Source: Hyparrhenia diplandra
Taxonomy: Eukaryota > Streptophyta > Magnoliopsida > Poales > Poaceae
DNA length: 64,000 nucleotides
Assembly (NCBI GenBank): GCA_015847255.1
Contig: JADLZK010000410.1
Coordinates: 62,001-126,000, forward strand
Reading direction: 5' to 3'
Shown here: positions 21,092 to 32,128 of the stretch, piece by piece
Numbering within the stretch: the stretch's first letter is position 1
Layout of the letters: each line of letters opens with the position of its first letter
Made by a program: the position numbers and the translations under genes
Notes under the pieces: generated by a model
Database searches by the model: none
The model's input: only the letters and a program-made list of their open reading frames with translations
Told to the model about the DNA's origin: nothing

Positions 21092-23311
21092 TGAAAGTGC
21101 ATCTAGCCCTTTTTTGTGGGTTTTGGTGAATTGAATGACAACATAATTAAAGGTCTAATAAGTTTGCTAAGTGTTGAACAGAAACTAAGTCTATTGCATA
21201 TACTTGTGAATTGTGTATTAACAAGTATATCCAAGGTTCAACAAGGCAAACTTGATGGTATTTCACATAGTGTTGAAGCAAAGGCAAAATTGTGTATTGT
21301 TGTATTGGAAGATTATGGAAACAATCTAGTTCAAGCAAAAGACAACAATGCAAATGGAATCAATGAAATGGCTTATATGTTGTGGGATATCATAGCATCA
21401 TGTGAGAGCAAGCATGTTTGGCAAACGACAAATGAGATATGAGTTGATGATCTTGGATCGGTCTCTATAATGGCTTGCTTTCCATGAATAGAAGATTGAA
21501 GTAAGTGTTTGGAGTGTCAAGCCAAAATGGATATGATACAAGGAACCGTGAATTGGCTTGACCATATTGATGTTGATCCATGTATGTCTCTATGTGAGTC
21601 AAACCGAAGCTTGATTGATATACATTCATATCTAGAAGATAATCAAGCAAGGATCATAATATTGAAGAAATAGTTATTCAATGGTTGCTTGATATGATGT
21701 GACTTGAGTGTATCTTGATAAGGTGAAGATAGCAAAGGGAAAGGGCTTCGAGGTACTAAGCGAAGGTGAAGGGCAAGCGTTGGCTTGGGACCGAGGTACC
21801 ATGGCTAAGGTGAAGAAGAGAGTACTTGCATTTAGTCGAGGAACTAATCAAGCTATGAGGAGTCATATTGTGTTGAGGATCAAATCATTAGTGTGAGTGA
21901 CTTGAAGCCATGGAGGTGAACTCATATTTGTGGAAATGGTTCAAGTCACATGCACAAGATATATTTGCTCTAAGAGATGAGACAAAGATGATAGAGGATG
22001 ATGTACAGGTTGATGGAACCTTCAAGTGCAACGGATGGCAACCTAGACTCATGGAGGTTTAATTTCATTTATGTTTTGAATCTTGAGTTTAGGACATGCC
22101 GTACTATTAAGAGGGATCCTAGGACCTTTGGCTACATGTGAACTAAATGCTCAAACCTCCGGCTCACCAAAAACATCACTCCAAGCCAAAACAGACCATC
22201 CAAAACTCCGTTTTACACTTTGTCGGGCAGGGCGGCGGTAGCAGCTGATGCAGCAGGTGAGGTGGCGATTACAGACGCTGGTAAAGTGCCGCGCGCGTTA
22301 AGTGAGGCAGTGCCGCACTTAACTGACCGTTGGGGCCAGACAGGTATAAATACCCATCCAGCCCCTCCCCAACGGTCACCTCTTCTTCCCCAACGTTCAT
22401 TTCGTGGAAGAACAGAACCAGAGCTCTTCTCTCTCTCCTCCATTGTTGCTCCTCCACTCCCCAAGCTAGATTTCGATTCCCACCATCAAATCTTGAGGGA
22501 GAAGGCAGCAAACTTCGATTGGAGACCGGATCTACAGCTTCCCCACCTTGAAAGAGCATTTGGTTCACGTTTGGCCGGTGTGCTAGGGTTCTTTACTCTT
22601 GGAGCTTGCTCCTAGCCGGCTAGGCGTCGCCCTTGAGCTGCCCCCTTCGTGTGGCAGCCTTGGGAGGTTTGTAACCTCACTCAAAATCAAGAAAATCACC
22701 CCTCATCTCAAGGGTTCACTCCCTTGACTTGAGAACGAGGGAAGGGACAGCTTGTGTGGCGAATCCCAATCCTTTTGTGGATACCTCAACAACGTGGACG
22801 TAACCCAGCCTTTGTGGCGACGGTGAACCACGGGAAAAATCCTTGTCTCACGCGTGCTATTTACATTCTTGCATATTATTCTTGTGAGCTAGGGTTTCAT
22901 CCCGATCTACTTTGTTGAGGAGTTCCTGGTACATTCTATTGGATATATGTGATATATTTGTGTGCAGGAACTTGGGATATTCACTCGATCTAAGTTTCGT
23001 TGCTTAGATTTCAAACCTGCAGTTTGTGTTTGTCCGCCGCAGGCGGCCGTGCGCAGGCGAGGCGCTGTCGCTGACGAGGCGCGCCGCGCGAAGGCGAGGC
23101 AAATCGCGCCCGCCCCGGCCGAGAAGTGTCTCTTTGTCTCGCCGTCGCAATGCCCGTTGGTCGGTTTCACGCGGCGGTGCCGCGACTTGACGCCGGCAGC
23201 TGCCGCGCCTATTGTGTACCGACGACCGCGAAGTTTTGACAGTCGTCGATTTTAAGGTATAGGCCTATTCACCCCCCTCTAGGCCTCCTAGGCGACATCA
23301 AGGTCCTTACA
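21092..23311 (+). repeat. 3' LTR of the 12.6-kb element
   Basis: 2,220 bp, TGAAAGTGC to CCTTACA, followed by the ATTCT duplication. A TATA box (TATAAATA) lies at 22345-22352. GC motifs GGCAGTGCCGC occur at 22306-22316 and GCGGCGGTGCCGC at 23171-23183. Confidence 0.95.
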
Positions 23312-23316
23312 ATTCT

Positions 23317-23916
23317 AATCATTGGTGGATGCCAAAGAACAAAAAAAAGAGAAAGCAAACAACAACCGATTTGAAAAAGCAGATAACTTGCATGCTCGTC
23401 AATCAACACTTGTGCTCACATTGTTGCACTCACTGCCATCAATCATCATGGATGTTGTTGCAAAGCAGTGCATGTGAGCAAAGTGTAGATTACAAGCATA
23501 GAAAAGCATAATAAAACAACAACATATCAAGAACACAGGAAAAGGGCATCCACCTCATGTTTTGTGTTGCATCATTGGCCATCAATTTCCCAGAAAATGC
23601 ACCAACACATGTAAACCAAATATGATCAAACAAAGAACTTAAAAGCAATGAACAATAAATTACCTAACTTAAAGATTCAAATAGATGTAGCCAAAAAGAG
23701 CCCACAATAAGGTTTTACAACAACTTGTTCAAAGCCCAACAAAGAAGGGCTCAAATGGTATTCCTTACACATAATGTTTCCTATTGTTAGCCACCCTCCT
23801 AGGCAAACTTAACCTAAAGTCAACCATCCTGCACAAAAGCTCCATAGCAAACAAGTAGCAGCTATAGTCAAAAGAAGAGAAGGTGGGTGAGGGAGGTGGA
23901 GTATATATCTCAATAG
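23317..23916. other. Flank of the Harbinger element, no gene recognised
   Basis: It lies downstream of the minus-strand Myb/SANT-like ORF. AACAACCGATTTGA occurs here (about 23358) and also left of the 12.6-kb element (about 10648), so related sequence may sit on both sides of that insertion. Confidence 0.45.
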
Positions 23917-25088
23917 TCAACCCCTCCTGTCCATCACAGCCTGGACTGTACAAAAGGTCCACAGCTTAGAAGCTCCTACATGTAGTAATTCTTGGTCGTA
24001 GGTCCTAAGCCAAAGGGCCCTATGGGCATCACTCATGTTCACAAAGCCCCTTCCTTGGGCCTTGTTGTCTAGGAGGAAGGTGTAGGCAACCATTAGTACC
24101 TCCTCAGTGAAGTCAGTCATCTCCATCACAGACTGATACAGGTTAGCATCCACATGGGCAGGTCCAGTCTCCCTAAGAGCATCGGCAAAATTGTTCACTG
24201 CATCAGACATGTTGGTCAACATTATTATCTCATCCTCACTGAAGTGTCCTCTCTTCCTCTTCCCACCAACAGCATTTGAGGGCACTTGTGTGGCCTCACT
24301 ACCCTCCCCAACATCAGTGTGGGTTTTCTCAGCAGTAGGTTGTGGCATAGGAGGACCTTTAGCTTTGGCATCAGCACTATCTGCCTGGTTTTGCCCTAGA
24401 GCTTCACCAGACCCAAGAACAGACCTACCACTGGCCATTGAATTTGCAAAAATAGACTCCATCTCAGTGTAGAATCTAATGGGGCAGTTTAGAAACTTCG
24501 CATCTTTAGGATGGTCCTGCAGTTGGGGGACACACATATAGGTTTAGACAAGTATATGGAAAACAGCAACAGAATTCAGGACCATATAGGCCAAACATAG
24601 GTTCTGACCTTGCAGTGGCCAAGAAAGTGCTCATTGTCAAGCATGATAGCATTGGTGTCACTATCCCAAAGAGCACCACTTAGGTCCCTCAGTTTGCTCA
24701 CCCTAGACCACTTCTGCCTCCATTTCCTCAAGTGGTTGTACACTTGAGTTGGGCTCACTATCTCCCCATTGTACTCCCAAAGGGCCTTGGCAACAACATT
24801 GATGTCCTTCTCCTTGAACACCTTGTCTGGCCTACTAGCACCACTAACTATTGCAGCCATCCTCCTAAGAACAAACCCAGAGGTGTTATTGGTCCACCTC
24901 ATTGCCCTAGGACCTCTAGGAACTAGAGCAGCAACACCAGCAGGGGCTGCAGCAAGAGGAACAACTACTGCTGGAGGAGGAGCAGCAATAGGTCCACCAC
25001 GAATCAGCTCTTCCATAACCTCAACAGCTCCCACAAACCCACCCTCAACACCCACAGGGACTGAAGCCATCTCAGCACTGGTTACCAT
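23917..25088 (-). CDS. PIF/Harbinger ORF1: Myb/SANT-like DNA-binding protein
   Basis: In PIF/Harbinger elements this second protein binds DNA and helps bring the transposase to the nucleus. Exon 1 is 24609-25088 and exon 2 is 23917-24516, with a phase-0 GT-AG intron between, giving 359 residues without a stop. Residues 1-60 are A/P/V-rich. A Myb/SANT-like trihelix domain follows (about 65-160, RWTNNTSGFVLRRM, VYNHLRKWRQKWSRVSKL, GALWDSDTNAIMLDNEHF). Exon 2 continues DHPKDAKFLNCPIRFYTEME, then a low-complexity linker with a basic KRKR stretch and an acidic C-terminal half. The transposase lies divergently oriented to nothing else: both genes are on the minus strand, about 200 bp apart. This ORF looks intact while the transposase does not. 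Confidence 0.85.
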
Positions 25089-25282
25089 GCATTAGTCAGT
25101 GGAAGATCATACAAAAAAAGAACACCAGGGACAACAACATCAAACAAGAAAAGACCAACACTTAGGATTGAAAAAACTGGTCTCAGCCTTGTCCATCAAA
25201 TTATTACAACATCATTATTAAACAAACATGAGTTCCATAGCAGGGCACACAAACTGAATTCACTAATAGCTTACAAAACACA

Positions 25283-26345
25283 TCAAATCCTTGAGGTTAC
25301 CCTCCCTTCCCACATAGAATTGCATATGGAATCCCTCATTTCAGTCATCTCAATGGATTCTTGGTCTAGGGGCATGTCAACAGGTTCAGGTGGGTCACCA
25401 GTGAAACCAGCCTCTACTGGCACTACCTCATCTATGCCAAACCCTAAGATCCAGTTGTGTAGAATGGCACATGCCAACACAAGCTTCACTTGTGTCCTAT
25501 ACTTGTGGAATGGCTTGTTGTCTAGGATACGAAACCTCAACTTCAGTGCACCAACAGCCCTCTCCATAGTCACTGTAAGTGAGGAGTGCCTGAGGTTATA
25601 CAGCTCCCTTGCATTGGTAGGCCTATTTCTGGTACCATACTTAGACAAATGGTACCTCACTCCCCTGTAGGGTGGGAGGAAGCTAGTGCGGCATCCATAT
25701 CCAGCATCTGCCAAGTAGAATTTACCTACAATGGTATACCTAATGAGAGACTATGACATTGATGAGGCCAAAATGTGACTCTGTGTGTGTGTGCAATTAC
25801 CTTGTGGCACTGTGAACCCATCACCCCTCTCCTTGGCATCTGCCATGACAGTTGCGTCGTGGGCAGACCCTTCCCAGCCAGCTAGGACATAAGTGAATTT
25901 GAGATCAAAGTCAACAGCTACCATCACATTTTGAGTGGGGTCCTTTTTCCTACCCCTGAAGGCTTGTTGCATGCGCCTCCAACGCAGTCCTACCCCTGAA
26001 GGCTTGTTGCATGAACCCAAGGTAAACAATTACCTTTAAATATGGAAACCATCTATGGCTTCCCTGAATCTTGGGGTGAGTGGTAGAGCTAGGCGGCCTG
26101 ATCATTTCATTCCTAAGCTCACCAACAGCATATAAAACCAGATGGAAGTTCTTGTGTACTGTTTGGATGGACCTCCTAAAGGACTGGTGGACAACTCTAA
26201 ACCTTTGGTTGTGGCCTACAACATGCAAGAACATGGCAACCTGTTCCTCTACTGACACACCCTCTCTATCAGTTACAAGGCTCCTCTCTCTAAAGGTAGT
26301 GCATAAGGGCAACCACAGTGTGCATGTAAAGGTGGCATTAGGCAT
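25283..26345 (-). pseudogene. PIF/Harbinger transposase (DDE_Tnp_4), damaged
   Basis: Exon A (about 26036-26345) holds the N-terminal region EEQVAMFLHVVGHNQRFRVV with a helix-turn-helix-like stretch, and ends PYLK|GTAATT. Exon B (ending 25801) reads FRGRKKDPTQNVMVAVDFDL, then FTYVLAGWEGSAHDATV. Exon C (25283-25725) reads KFYLADAGYGCR, then MERAVGALKLRFRIL and CAILHNW. The second catalytic Asp (LADAGY) and the Glu (MERA) are present. The block DCIGAIDGTH that should precede FRGRK and supply the first Asp is missing; a 40-bp tandem duplication stands there instead. The protein is therefore expected to be inactive. Introns B-C are clean (phase 1). Confidence 0.83.
25949..26013. repeat. Tandem duplication within the transposase gene
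   Basis: A 25-bp segment (CCTACCCCTGAAGGCTTGTT plus GCATG) occurs at 25949-25973 and again at 25989-26013, a 40-bp period. It sits where the first catalytic Asp motif should be. Confidence 0.92.
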
Positions 26346-26386
26346 TTATTGCTGCTACAAGAAGTGGTGTTAGCCATTGTGAAGTT

Positions 26387-27670
26387 TGTAGGATCTGAAA
26401 GAAGCCTAGCGGGGGGGGGGGTGAATAGGCTGACCACCCAAAATTCGACCGGTCATAACTTAAATGGCACTGTGCACGACACTGCCGCGTATAGGTGCGG
26501 CACTGCCGCGAGCAATAGACAGAGACAGAGAAAGCTCAGCAGACGATGCAGTAGGCGCGGCAGTGCCGCGTGTGTCTGAACCCGAGGTACACCAAAGTAA
26601 ATCTGAGAGCTGGAGTTTGGTGCTCGTGGTTTCTACTTGTTCCTGCACACAAATACTTTGCAGAGAGCTAACCAAATATGACAGAAACATAGCAACAAAG
26701 TAGATCGAGACGATACCCTAGCTCAGAAGAATATATATGCAATGAAGTAAAGAACACAAGTGACACAAGGATTTATCCTGTGGTTCACCGTTGCCACAAA
26801 GGCTGGGTTACCTCCACGTTGTTGAGGTTGCCACACAAGGCTTAGCTTGCCACAAAGGCTTGCTTTTTCCCTCGTTCACAAGTCTAGGGAGCAAACCCTA
26901 GATATGTGCGGTAATGTATTGATTTATGTGAGGTTACAAACCTCCCAAGGCTGCCACACGAAGGGGGCAAGCTCAAGGGCGACGCCTTGCCATCTAGGAG
27001 CAAGCTCCAAGAGAAAAGAACCCTAGGGTTCCGGCCAAACGTGAACCAAATGCTCTTTTGAGTGGGGAAGTAGTAGATCCGGTCTCCAATCGAAGTTTGC
27101 TGCCTTTTCTCTCAAGAATCCGTGGTGGGAAGTGAGAGATTGAGTGGGGAGCTCAAGGTGCTTCAATGGAGGAGTGAGAGAGAGCAAGAGGTGGTTTTCT
27201 GGTGTTCTGCTCGAGGTAGGAGATGAAGTGAACCAGATAACCGTTGTGGGAGGGGTAGGAGTGGTATTTATACCCAATGGACCCAATGGTCGATTTTAAC
27301 TGTGGCACTGCCGCAAGATCGATGCGCAAGATCGCCACATGTCTTCGCCGCACCGTACCGACACTACCGAGAGAGAGTGTAACTGAGTTGTATTGCTGGC
27401 TGTTCAGGCTAGGAGTTGTGTCTTTTGGCTGGATTGGAGTTTTGAGCATTTAGTCCACATATAGCCAAGAGTCCTAGGATCCCTCTTGATAGTACGACAT
27501 TTCCTAAACTCAAGATTCAAAATATGAAATAATTTAAACGCCTTGATCCGGAAACATCGCCATCTAGCTCATTAGATGCCTTTGGACTTACAATCTCCGC
27601 AAATCTCATTAGTCCCCTAATTCGGTGGTCATCAACGCCAAAACCCACATAGAGCTTGATTGCACTTACA
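26387..27670 (-). mobile_element. 3' LTR of a minus-strand Sirevirus-like element
   Basis: Read on the minus strand it starts TGTAAGTGCAATC, has a TATA box (TATAAATA, 27265-27272), and ends CTATTCACCCCC...GATCCTACA. Directly upstream on that strand (27671-27684) is a polypurine tract AAAAAGGGGGAGAT. It therefore is the downstream LTR of an element whose body would lie to the right but is mostly gone. GCGGCACTGCCGC-type motifs occur at 26497-26509 and 26557-26569. Length is 1,284 bp. Confidence 0.82.
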
Positions 27671-27684
27671 ATCTCCCCCTTTTT

Positions 27685-28391
27685 GGTGATTGATGACAAC
27701 CAAATTAGAGCTTACTTCGGGCAGGGATTCCTCGCGTTGTTATCTTCTTACTTCGGGCACCGGCCCTCACTAAATCTCAGTTTGACTTTACACCTTTATG
27801 TAAGCTCTAATTTGGTCAAGTGTGCTCAAGTGTGCTGAATTCTCCTTTGAATGGTGCTTGAGGGAGAGGTAGGGGGTCTCCTTTTATAGCTTGGGTAGAG
27901 GGGGCTCTTTGGAAAATTGCCTCCACCACCATAATGTCCAAACCGACCAAGAGTAGGCGTTTGGAGGTTCATGAACTCCGGGTCCACGGTGCCACCGTCA
28001 TTCCTTTAAGTAAAGAACCGCCACGCCAAGACTCGCCCACAATTGTCGGAAGGAGGGTGCGGGCGCACTCGGTCGGCCCCGAACCGCCCAACTTTGGCGT
28101 GTCACCTTGATTCGTTACTTTGGGCCCGGTCTTGATGTGGAGAACCCGAGTTTGTGGCCCGGCCGAGGTAAGTTGGATTGGTCTTGCCATTTGTCACCTT
28201 TGGGCTTTTTCTATTTATTGTTTTATTATTCTTTTTCTTTGTATTTTGGCCCAAAGTGCACATGTCTTGTCTTGTACCTGCAAGAACCAAATATACACCA
28301 AAACTATGGAATTTGTTAATTTATAAACCCTAACTCTAGGTGGTTTTGGTGTATGTTGACGGTGTTTGATGTGTAGTTGGTTACCGTCAAC
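27685..28391 (-). mobile_element. LTR-like fragment, minus orientation, at a rearranged junction
   Basis: On the minus strand it contains a promoter-like GCTATAAAAGGAG (about 27870-27885). It has an inverted repeat GTTGACGGT / ACCGTCAAC near its right end (28355-28363 and 28383-28391). At its left end a 17-bp perfect inverted repeat ACCAAATTAGAGCTTAC (27699-27715 against 27800-27816) and a direct repeat CTTACTTCGGGCA (27711-27723, 27747-27759) suggest rearrangement. Class is uncertain. Confidence 0.5.
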
Positions 28392-29246
28392 GCGCCACTA
28401 TTGCTTTGAATGGTTCTATGATCTAGTGGTGGCATATGACATGTTTATGTGCTTGCAATCCTAGTGTTGACTCTAGAAAATGCCTTTCGTGATGTGTATT
28501 CTAACATGGTGCAAGATAACCCTTATTTATATGAGGTGTGAAAAAGCTTGTCCTTGGTTCAAACTTGAATACATGTTAAGGCAAGTGATCTAGATGAGAC
28601 CACACTTGATCCTTTGATTGACTTGATTTCTCTCATTTATACCTTTTTGGTGATTGTTGATAAAGGGGGAGAAATAAGTCACAAAGATGTTGATAAAGGA
28701 TCACACAAATAGGGGGAGCAAGCTCATGGACTATTTGTGCATTTGTATGTGCATGATCATAATAAAATTTTGCATTGAGCAATTTAAATTCAATATACAT
28801 GATTGCTTGGTGTATGTTAGTTTTTGAAAATTGATTGGTGTATTGACCAACTAGCATGAATAGGATGTATCTAGACATTGCTCACATTTATGCCTATAAT
28901 GTTGATCTCATGGGGTATGTTGAGTTTTTGATGAATGTCTAGTCACATTGATGCTAAGGACTCCGATTGGTTTCACGCTTCAAAGGTCCGAATTGTTGAA
29001 CCTTAGCATCTCTTTTGGTATTAGTATCTCTCCCCAAATTTCTATCCATACATATGTGCCAAATTGATCCAAACACATGGAAGCACATATGTAGGGGGAG
29101 CTACTACTACCAAACCGAACCTTGAAATGTTTGTCCAAACTTTGATTCATAACCAAAATGCTATGGACAAGCAATTCAAGTTCAATTAAATTTTATTTCA
29201 TATCTTTGTGAATTTGGTTCTCATCAATTACCAAAAAGGGGGAGAT
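28392..29246 (+). mobile_element. 3' internal part of a plus-strand Sirevirus-like element
   Basis: It is non-coding, with repeated purine tracts AAAGGGGGAGAAAT (28662), TAGGGGGAGCAAG (28710) and GTAGGGGGAGCTAC (29091), and the final tract AAAAAGGGGGAGA (29233-29245) directly before the LTR. The 5' end, gag and pol are absent. Confidence 0.7.
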
Positions 29247-30982
29247 TGAAATCTCATGTTTGGTTTTGGAAATTGATGACACACTTATTATGCTAATCCT
29301 TTGCTCTAAGTGTGACTTAAGAGATAGGATTGCATGGATGACGTGGAGCATGATGATCATGAACATGGATGATGATGATGGACATGGTGGATCGTCAAGC
29401 TCGATGATCGGTTTGGAGGGAACCCCGGAGATCAAGGCAAAGGTATAACTTGATAGGGTTTTCTTTCGGTGATCAAGACACGATAGAGCGTGTGATCACA
29501 TTATAGGATAGATGGCCGACTATCAAGAGGGGATGCCGCGACTAATCCATTGGTGAAGTGCTTCTTGGTCCAATTGACTTGCATTTTGCATTTAGGATTG
29601 AGAGCACTAACTTCGTTCTTGCCTAATCGATCGTGACATGCTAACATACAAGATATCGAGATCATCTTCGACGTGTTGGCATCTTGTGGCAAGAGGCGAA
29701 GCAAGGTTGAAGCAAAGGCGACAACAAAATGAAGATCACACAGGAAGCAGCGACCGAAAGCGTCGACCGGAAGCTGGTCCTTTGACCGGACGGTCCGGTC
29801 GAGCGGGTCCGATCGACTTCCAGAGAGCATGTTTTTGGGACATCTCTCGTGGATCGACCGGACGCATGGACCGGAAGCTTCCGGTGCTGACCGGAAGCAT
29901 GCTCGAAGGTGTCAGCTGTGGGGCCAAGGCGCTTGTCCTGTCGACGGGGGGACGCGAAATGGAGTGATCGGACCCTTGACCGACTTCCGGTGAGTCCGGT
30001 CGGTGCAAGGCCCTGGTCAACGCGTAGAAAGCCCATTTCAAAGCACAACGACTCTATTTCGAGGGGGCTCTATATATACTTGGATGGCCGGTTCTTTGAG
30101 CTCTCTCTTGCACATTTTGAACACTCTAACTCTATTGTGAGCTTGTGATACTCCACTCCACTCATCTCTTCATCCAAACTTCGAATCTTTCGTGAGATTG
30201 AGAGTGATAGAAGTGCATTGCATTGCTTGGTTGCATTTAGAGGCACTTCATCCTTGGAGGAGCTGCGGGATTTCGTTTCTCTTGGGAATTTGCTTGGTTC
30301 CCTAGCGGCTTGGAGCAAGAGGCGGTGTTGAGCTCGATTGGAGCTTGTTCGAGGCCACACCGGTGGTTTGTGAGGGGTCGTTCCTTACCCCGCGGGAGAT
30401 TCGCGAAAGGAGCACTAGTGGATTGCTCGTGGCTTGTTGATCCTCTCTTGTGATAGTTTCATTAAGCTCCCACCGGGGATTTGGCACCGGCCATTAAGCT
30501 TGTGAAATTTCAAGTGAGTGTATCGCCACAACGGGGACTAGCGTGCCGGCAAGCACGTGAACCTCGGTGAAAAATCATCGTGTCTATTGTGTTGTGCTCG
30601 TTGGAGATTTCTCATTGTACACGGTGATTGGCTTCCACCTCTACACTTCGACGTCGGTATATCGATCACTCTACTCGTGTATTTACTTCGATATACTTGT
30701 GTAGACTTGCTTAGGTTGTTTAGTAACTAGAATAGTTTAGCTCCTAGTAGTCAAATTAGTTAGCTTACCTTGCTCACCTAGGAGTAAACTAGCAACCTAG
30801 CACTTGTGTGATATTAGAGATATTAGAATTACCATACTTGACTTGTGGCTTGCATAGATAGCTTGTAGCATCGCATTTGTTGCTTCGCCATCTTATTTAC
30901 TAACCGCCTTGCTAAGTGTTGTTTGTAGAATTTTTAATAGGCTATTCACCCCCCCTCCCCCTCTAGCCATTAGGACCTTTCA
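29247..30982 (+). mobile_element. 3' LTR of the plus-strand Sirevirus-like element
   Basis: It starts TGAAATCTC and ends GGACCTTTCA (inverted TGAAA/TTTCA ends). It contains a TATA box (CTATATATAC, about 30069-30078) and ends with the CTATTCACCCCCCCTCC...CTCTAG signature shared with the other two elements. The region 29740-30010 is dense in GACCGGA(C/A) and TTCCGGT/GTCCGGT motifs, including ACCGGACGGTCCGGT. Length is 1,736 bp. Confidence 0.78.
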
Positions 30983-31080
30983 CCTGAGAACAGTACCTTG
31001 AGGTGCATGAAAAACATTAAAAGTTGATCTGTTTTGAGCTTATAAGTATGTTTCATCTAACCTTCTTATATGCCATGTAG

Positions 31081-32128
31081 ATGATCCCTCAGTGGTGCAT
31101 CAACGATGTCCCATGATGGACCGCCATTGTGGACAAGTGGTTCACACGGGAGTATCAGAAGAAGCACATAGCCGCTCGAGAGTGACATTTGGCGATCGGT
31201 GGTCCAGCACACCATCAAGGTAGCCGCAACCTCACCAGATACAAAGAAAGATGGGTACACACATTCTTTTTTCGATTGTAACGCTCAATTCTTCCTAGTT
31301 TGTAATCATCTCCTCCTCTTTCTTGCAGATAGCGGGACACCCAGGTCAAGAGTGCAATGACTTTGGGGCATACTGCATGTCCCACAAGGGCAAGGCGACG
31401 TCCAACGTATCCTACAACCTGAACAACCCGCCCGAGGTGTACACCAACCCGAACATGTACAAAAAGATCCAAGACTACACAGCGACGACACAGAAGGTAC
31501 ATGGCTAAACTATGATCCGTGCAGTCATGACATCGATCCAGAGATCATGATGGCGGTGGGAGGCAGCAAGAAGCACACACGGTTGTGGATTGCTGACAGC
31601 TACATCGATAGCTCCTAGCTAAGTCTCTCACAACTCTGAGCACAGAGCACGAGCAGTAGCCTACCTATACGCCCGCAGCCGAGCCCTGCACAGATGCGTT
31701 ATGACGAACTCCATGTTATTCCTTTGTCAAAAAATTTTCTTTACGCACCTTAGTTAGGTTTGCATTACTAAAACATTGGATTAAAAATTGTAGGCCTGGC
31801 AAGAAGAGTCAGAGCGACAATGGCAGGCGGAGGCGGCTACGTTTCGGGCCCAACAAGACACCTAGGTGAGGCAGCTAGCGGACCTCATGAACTACCTCCA
31901 GACCTCAGGGGCCGCTCTGCCACCTACGCTGCTAGCGGCGTTTGCTCCGCCTCCGCCTCGACCTACTCCTGTGAGTATGAAATTGCCTTCGCTTCTGCTT
32001 TTCTTGTGGATGTGATCACGTCTGAGACATGCAACTTCTTCTCCTTTGTGCAGCCGGTTTCGGCGGGATCGAACCATGCGCCGCTTCCTGGCCATGATGA
32101 TCAAGGGTCTCCTTGGCCAGTCGTTTAG
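31081..32128 (+). pseudogene. CACTA (En/Spm) ORF1-type protein, decayed
   Basis: After an acceptor at 31080 the frame reads MIPQWCINDVP*WTAIVDKW, then FTREYQKKHIAARE*H and NLTRYKERW before a donor (about 31253). After the next acceptor (about 31328) it reads CNDFGAYCMSHKGKATSNVS, then PPEVYTNPNMYKKIQDYTA. It continues after a one-base shift with YDPCSHDIDPEIMMAVGGSK and KHTRLWIADSYIDSS. Further on comes AWQEESERQWQAEAATFRAQ. This order (MSHKG, PPEVYTN, KKHGRLWIGDSYLDS, a Q/E-rich tail) is that of the plant transposase family found beside the main CACTA transposase. Two in-frame stops and at least one frameshift make it a relic. Confidence 0.75.

Larger units (their letters stand above)
10733..23311 (+). 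mobile_element. Complete non-autonomous LTR retrotransposon (Sirevirus-like Copia)
   Basis: The 12,579-bp element is bounded by two near-identical 2.2-kb LTRs and a 5-bp target duplication ATTCT (10728-10732 and 23312-23316). A degenerate initiator-Met primer site follows the left LTR and a polypurine tract precedes the right one. It encodes a Copia-type Gag but no protease, integrase, reverse transcriptase or RNase H; the 5.8 kb after gag has no coding domain. Several extra AGGGGGAG tracts in the 3' part (18471, 19158, 20661, 20993) and an LTR end reading CTATTCACCCCCCTCTAGG are features I associate with Sireviruses. Replication would need an autonomous relative in trans. Confidence 0.93.

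Noticed and set aside
22220..22615. Open frame of 131 residues in the 3' LTR
   Set aside because: It lies fully in an LTR and the frame is not kept in the other LTR.
10733..23311. CRISPR-like or phage-like interpretation of the repeated GC motif
   Set aside because: The copies are irregularly spaced, occur inside a retrotransposon and there is no spacer structure.
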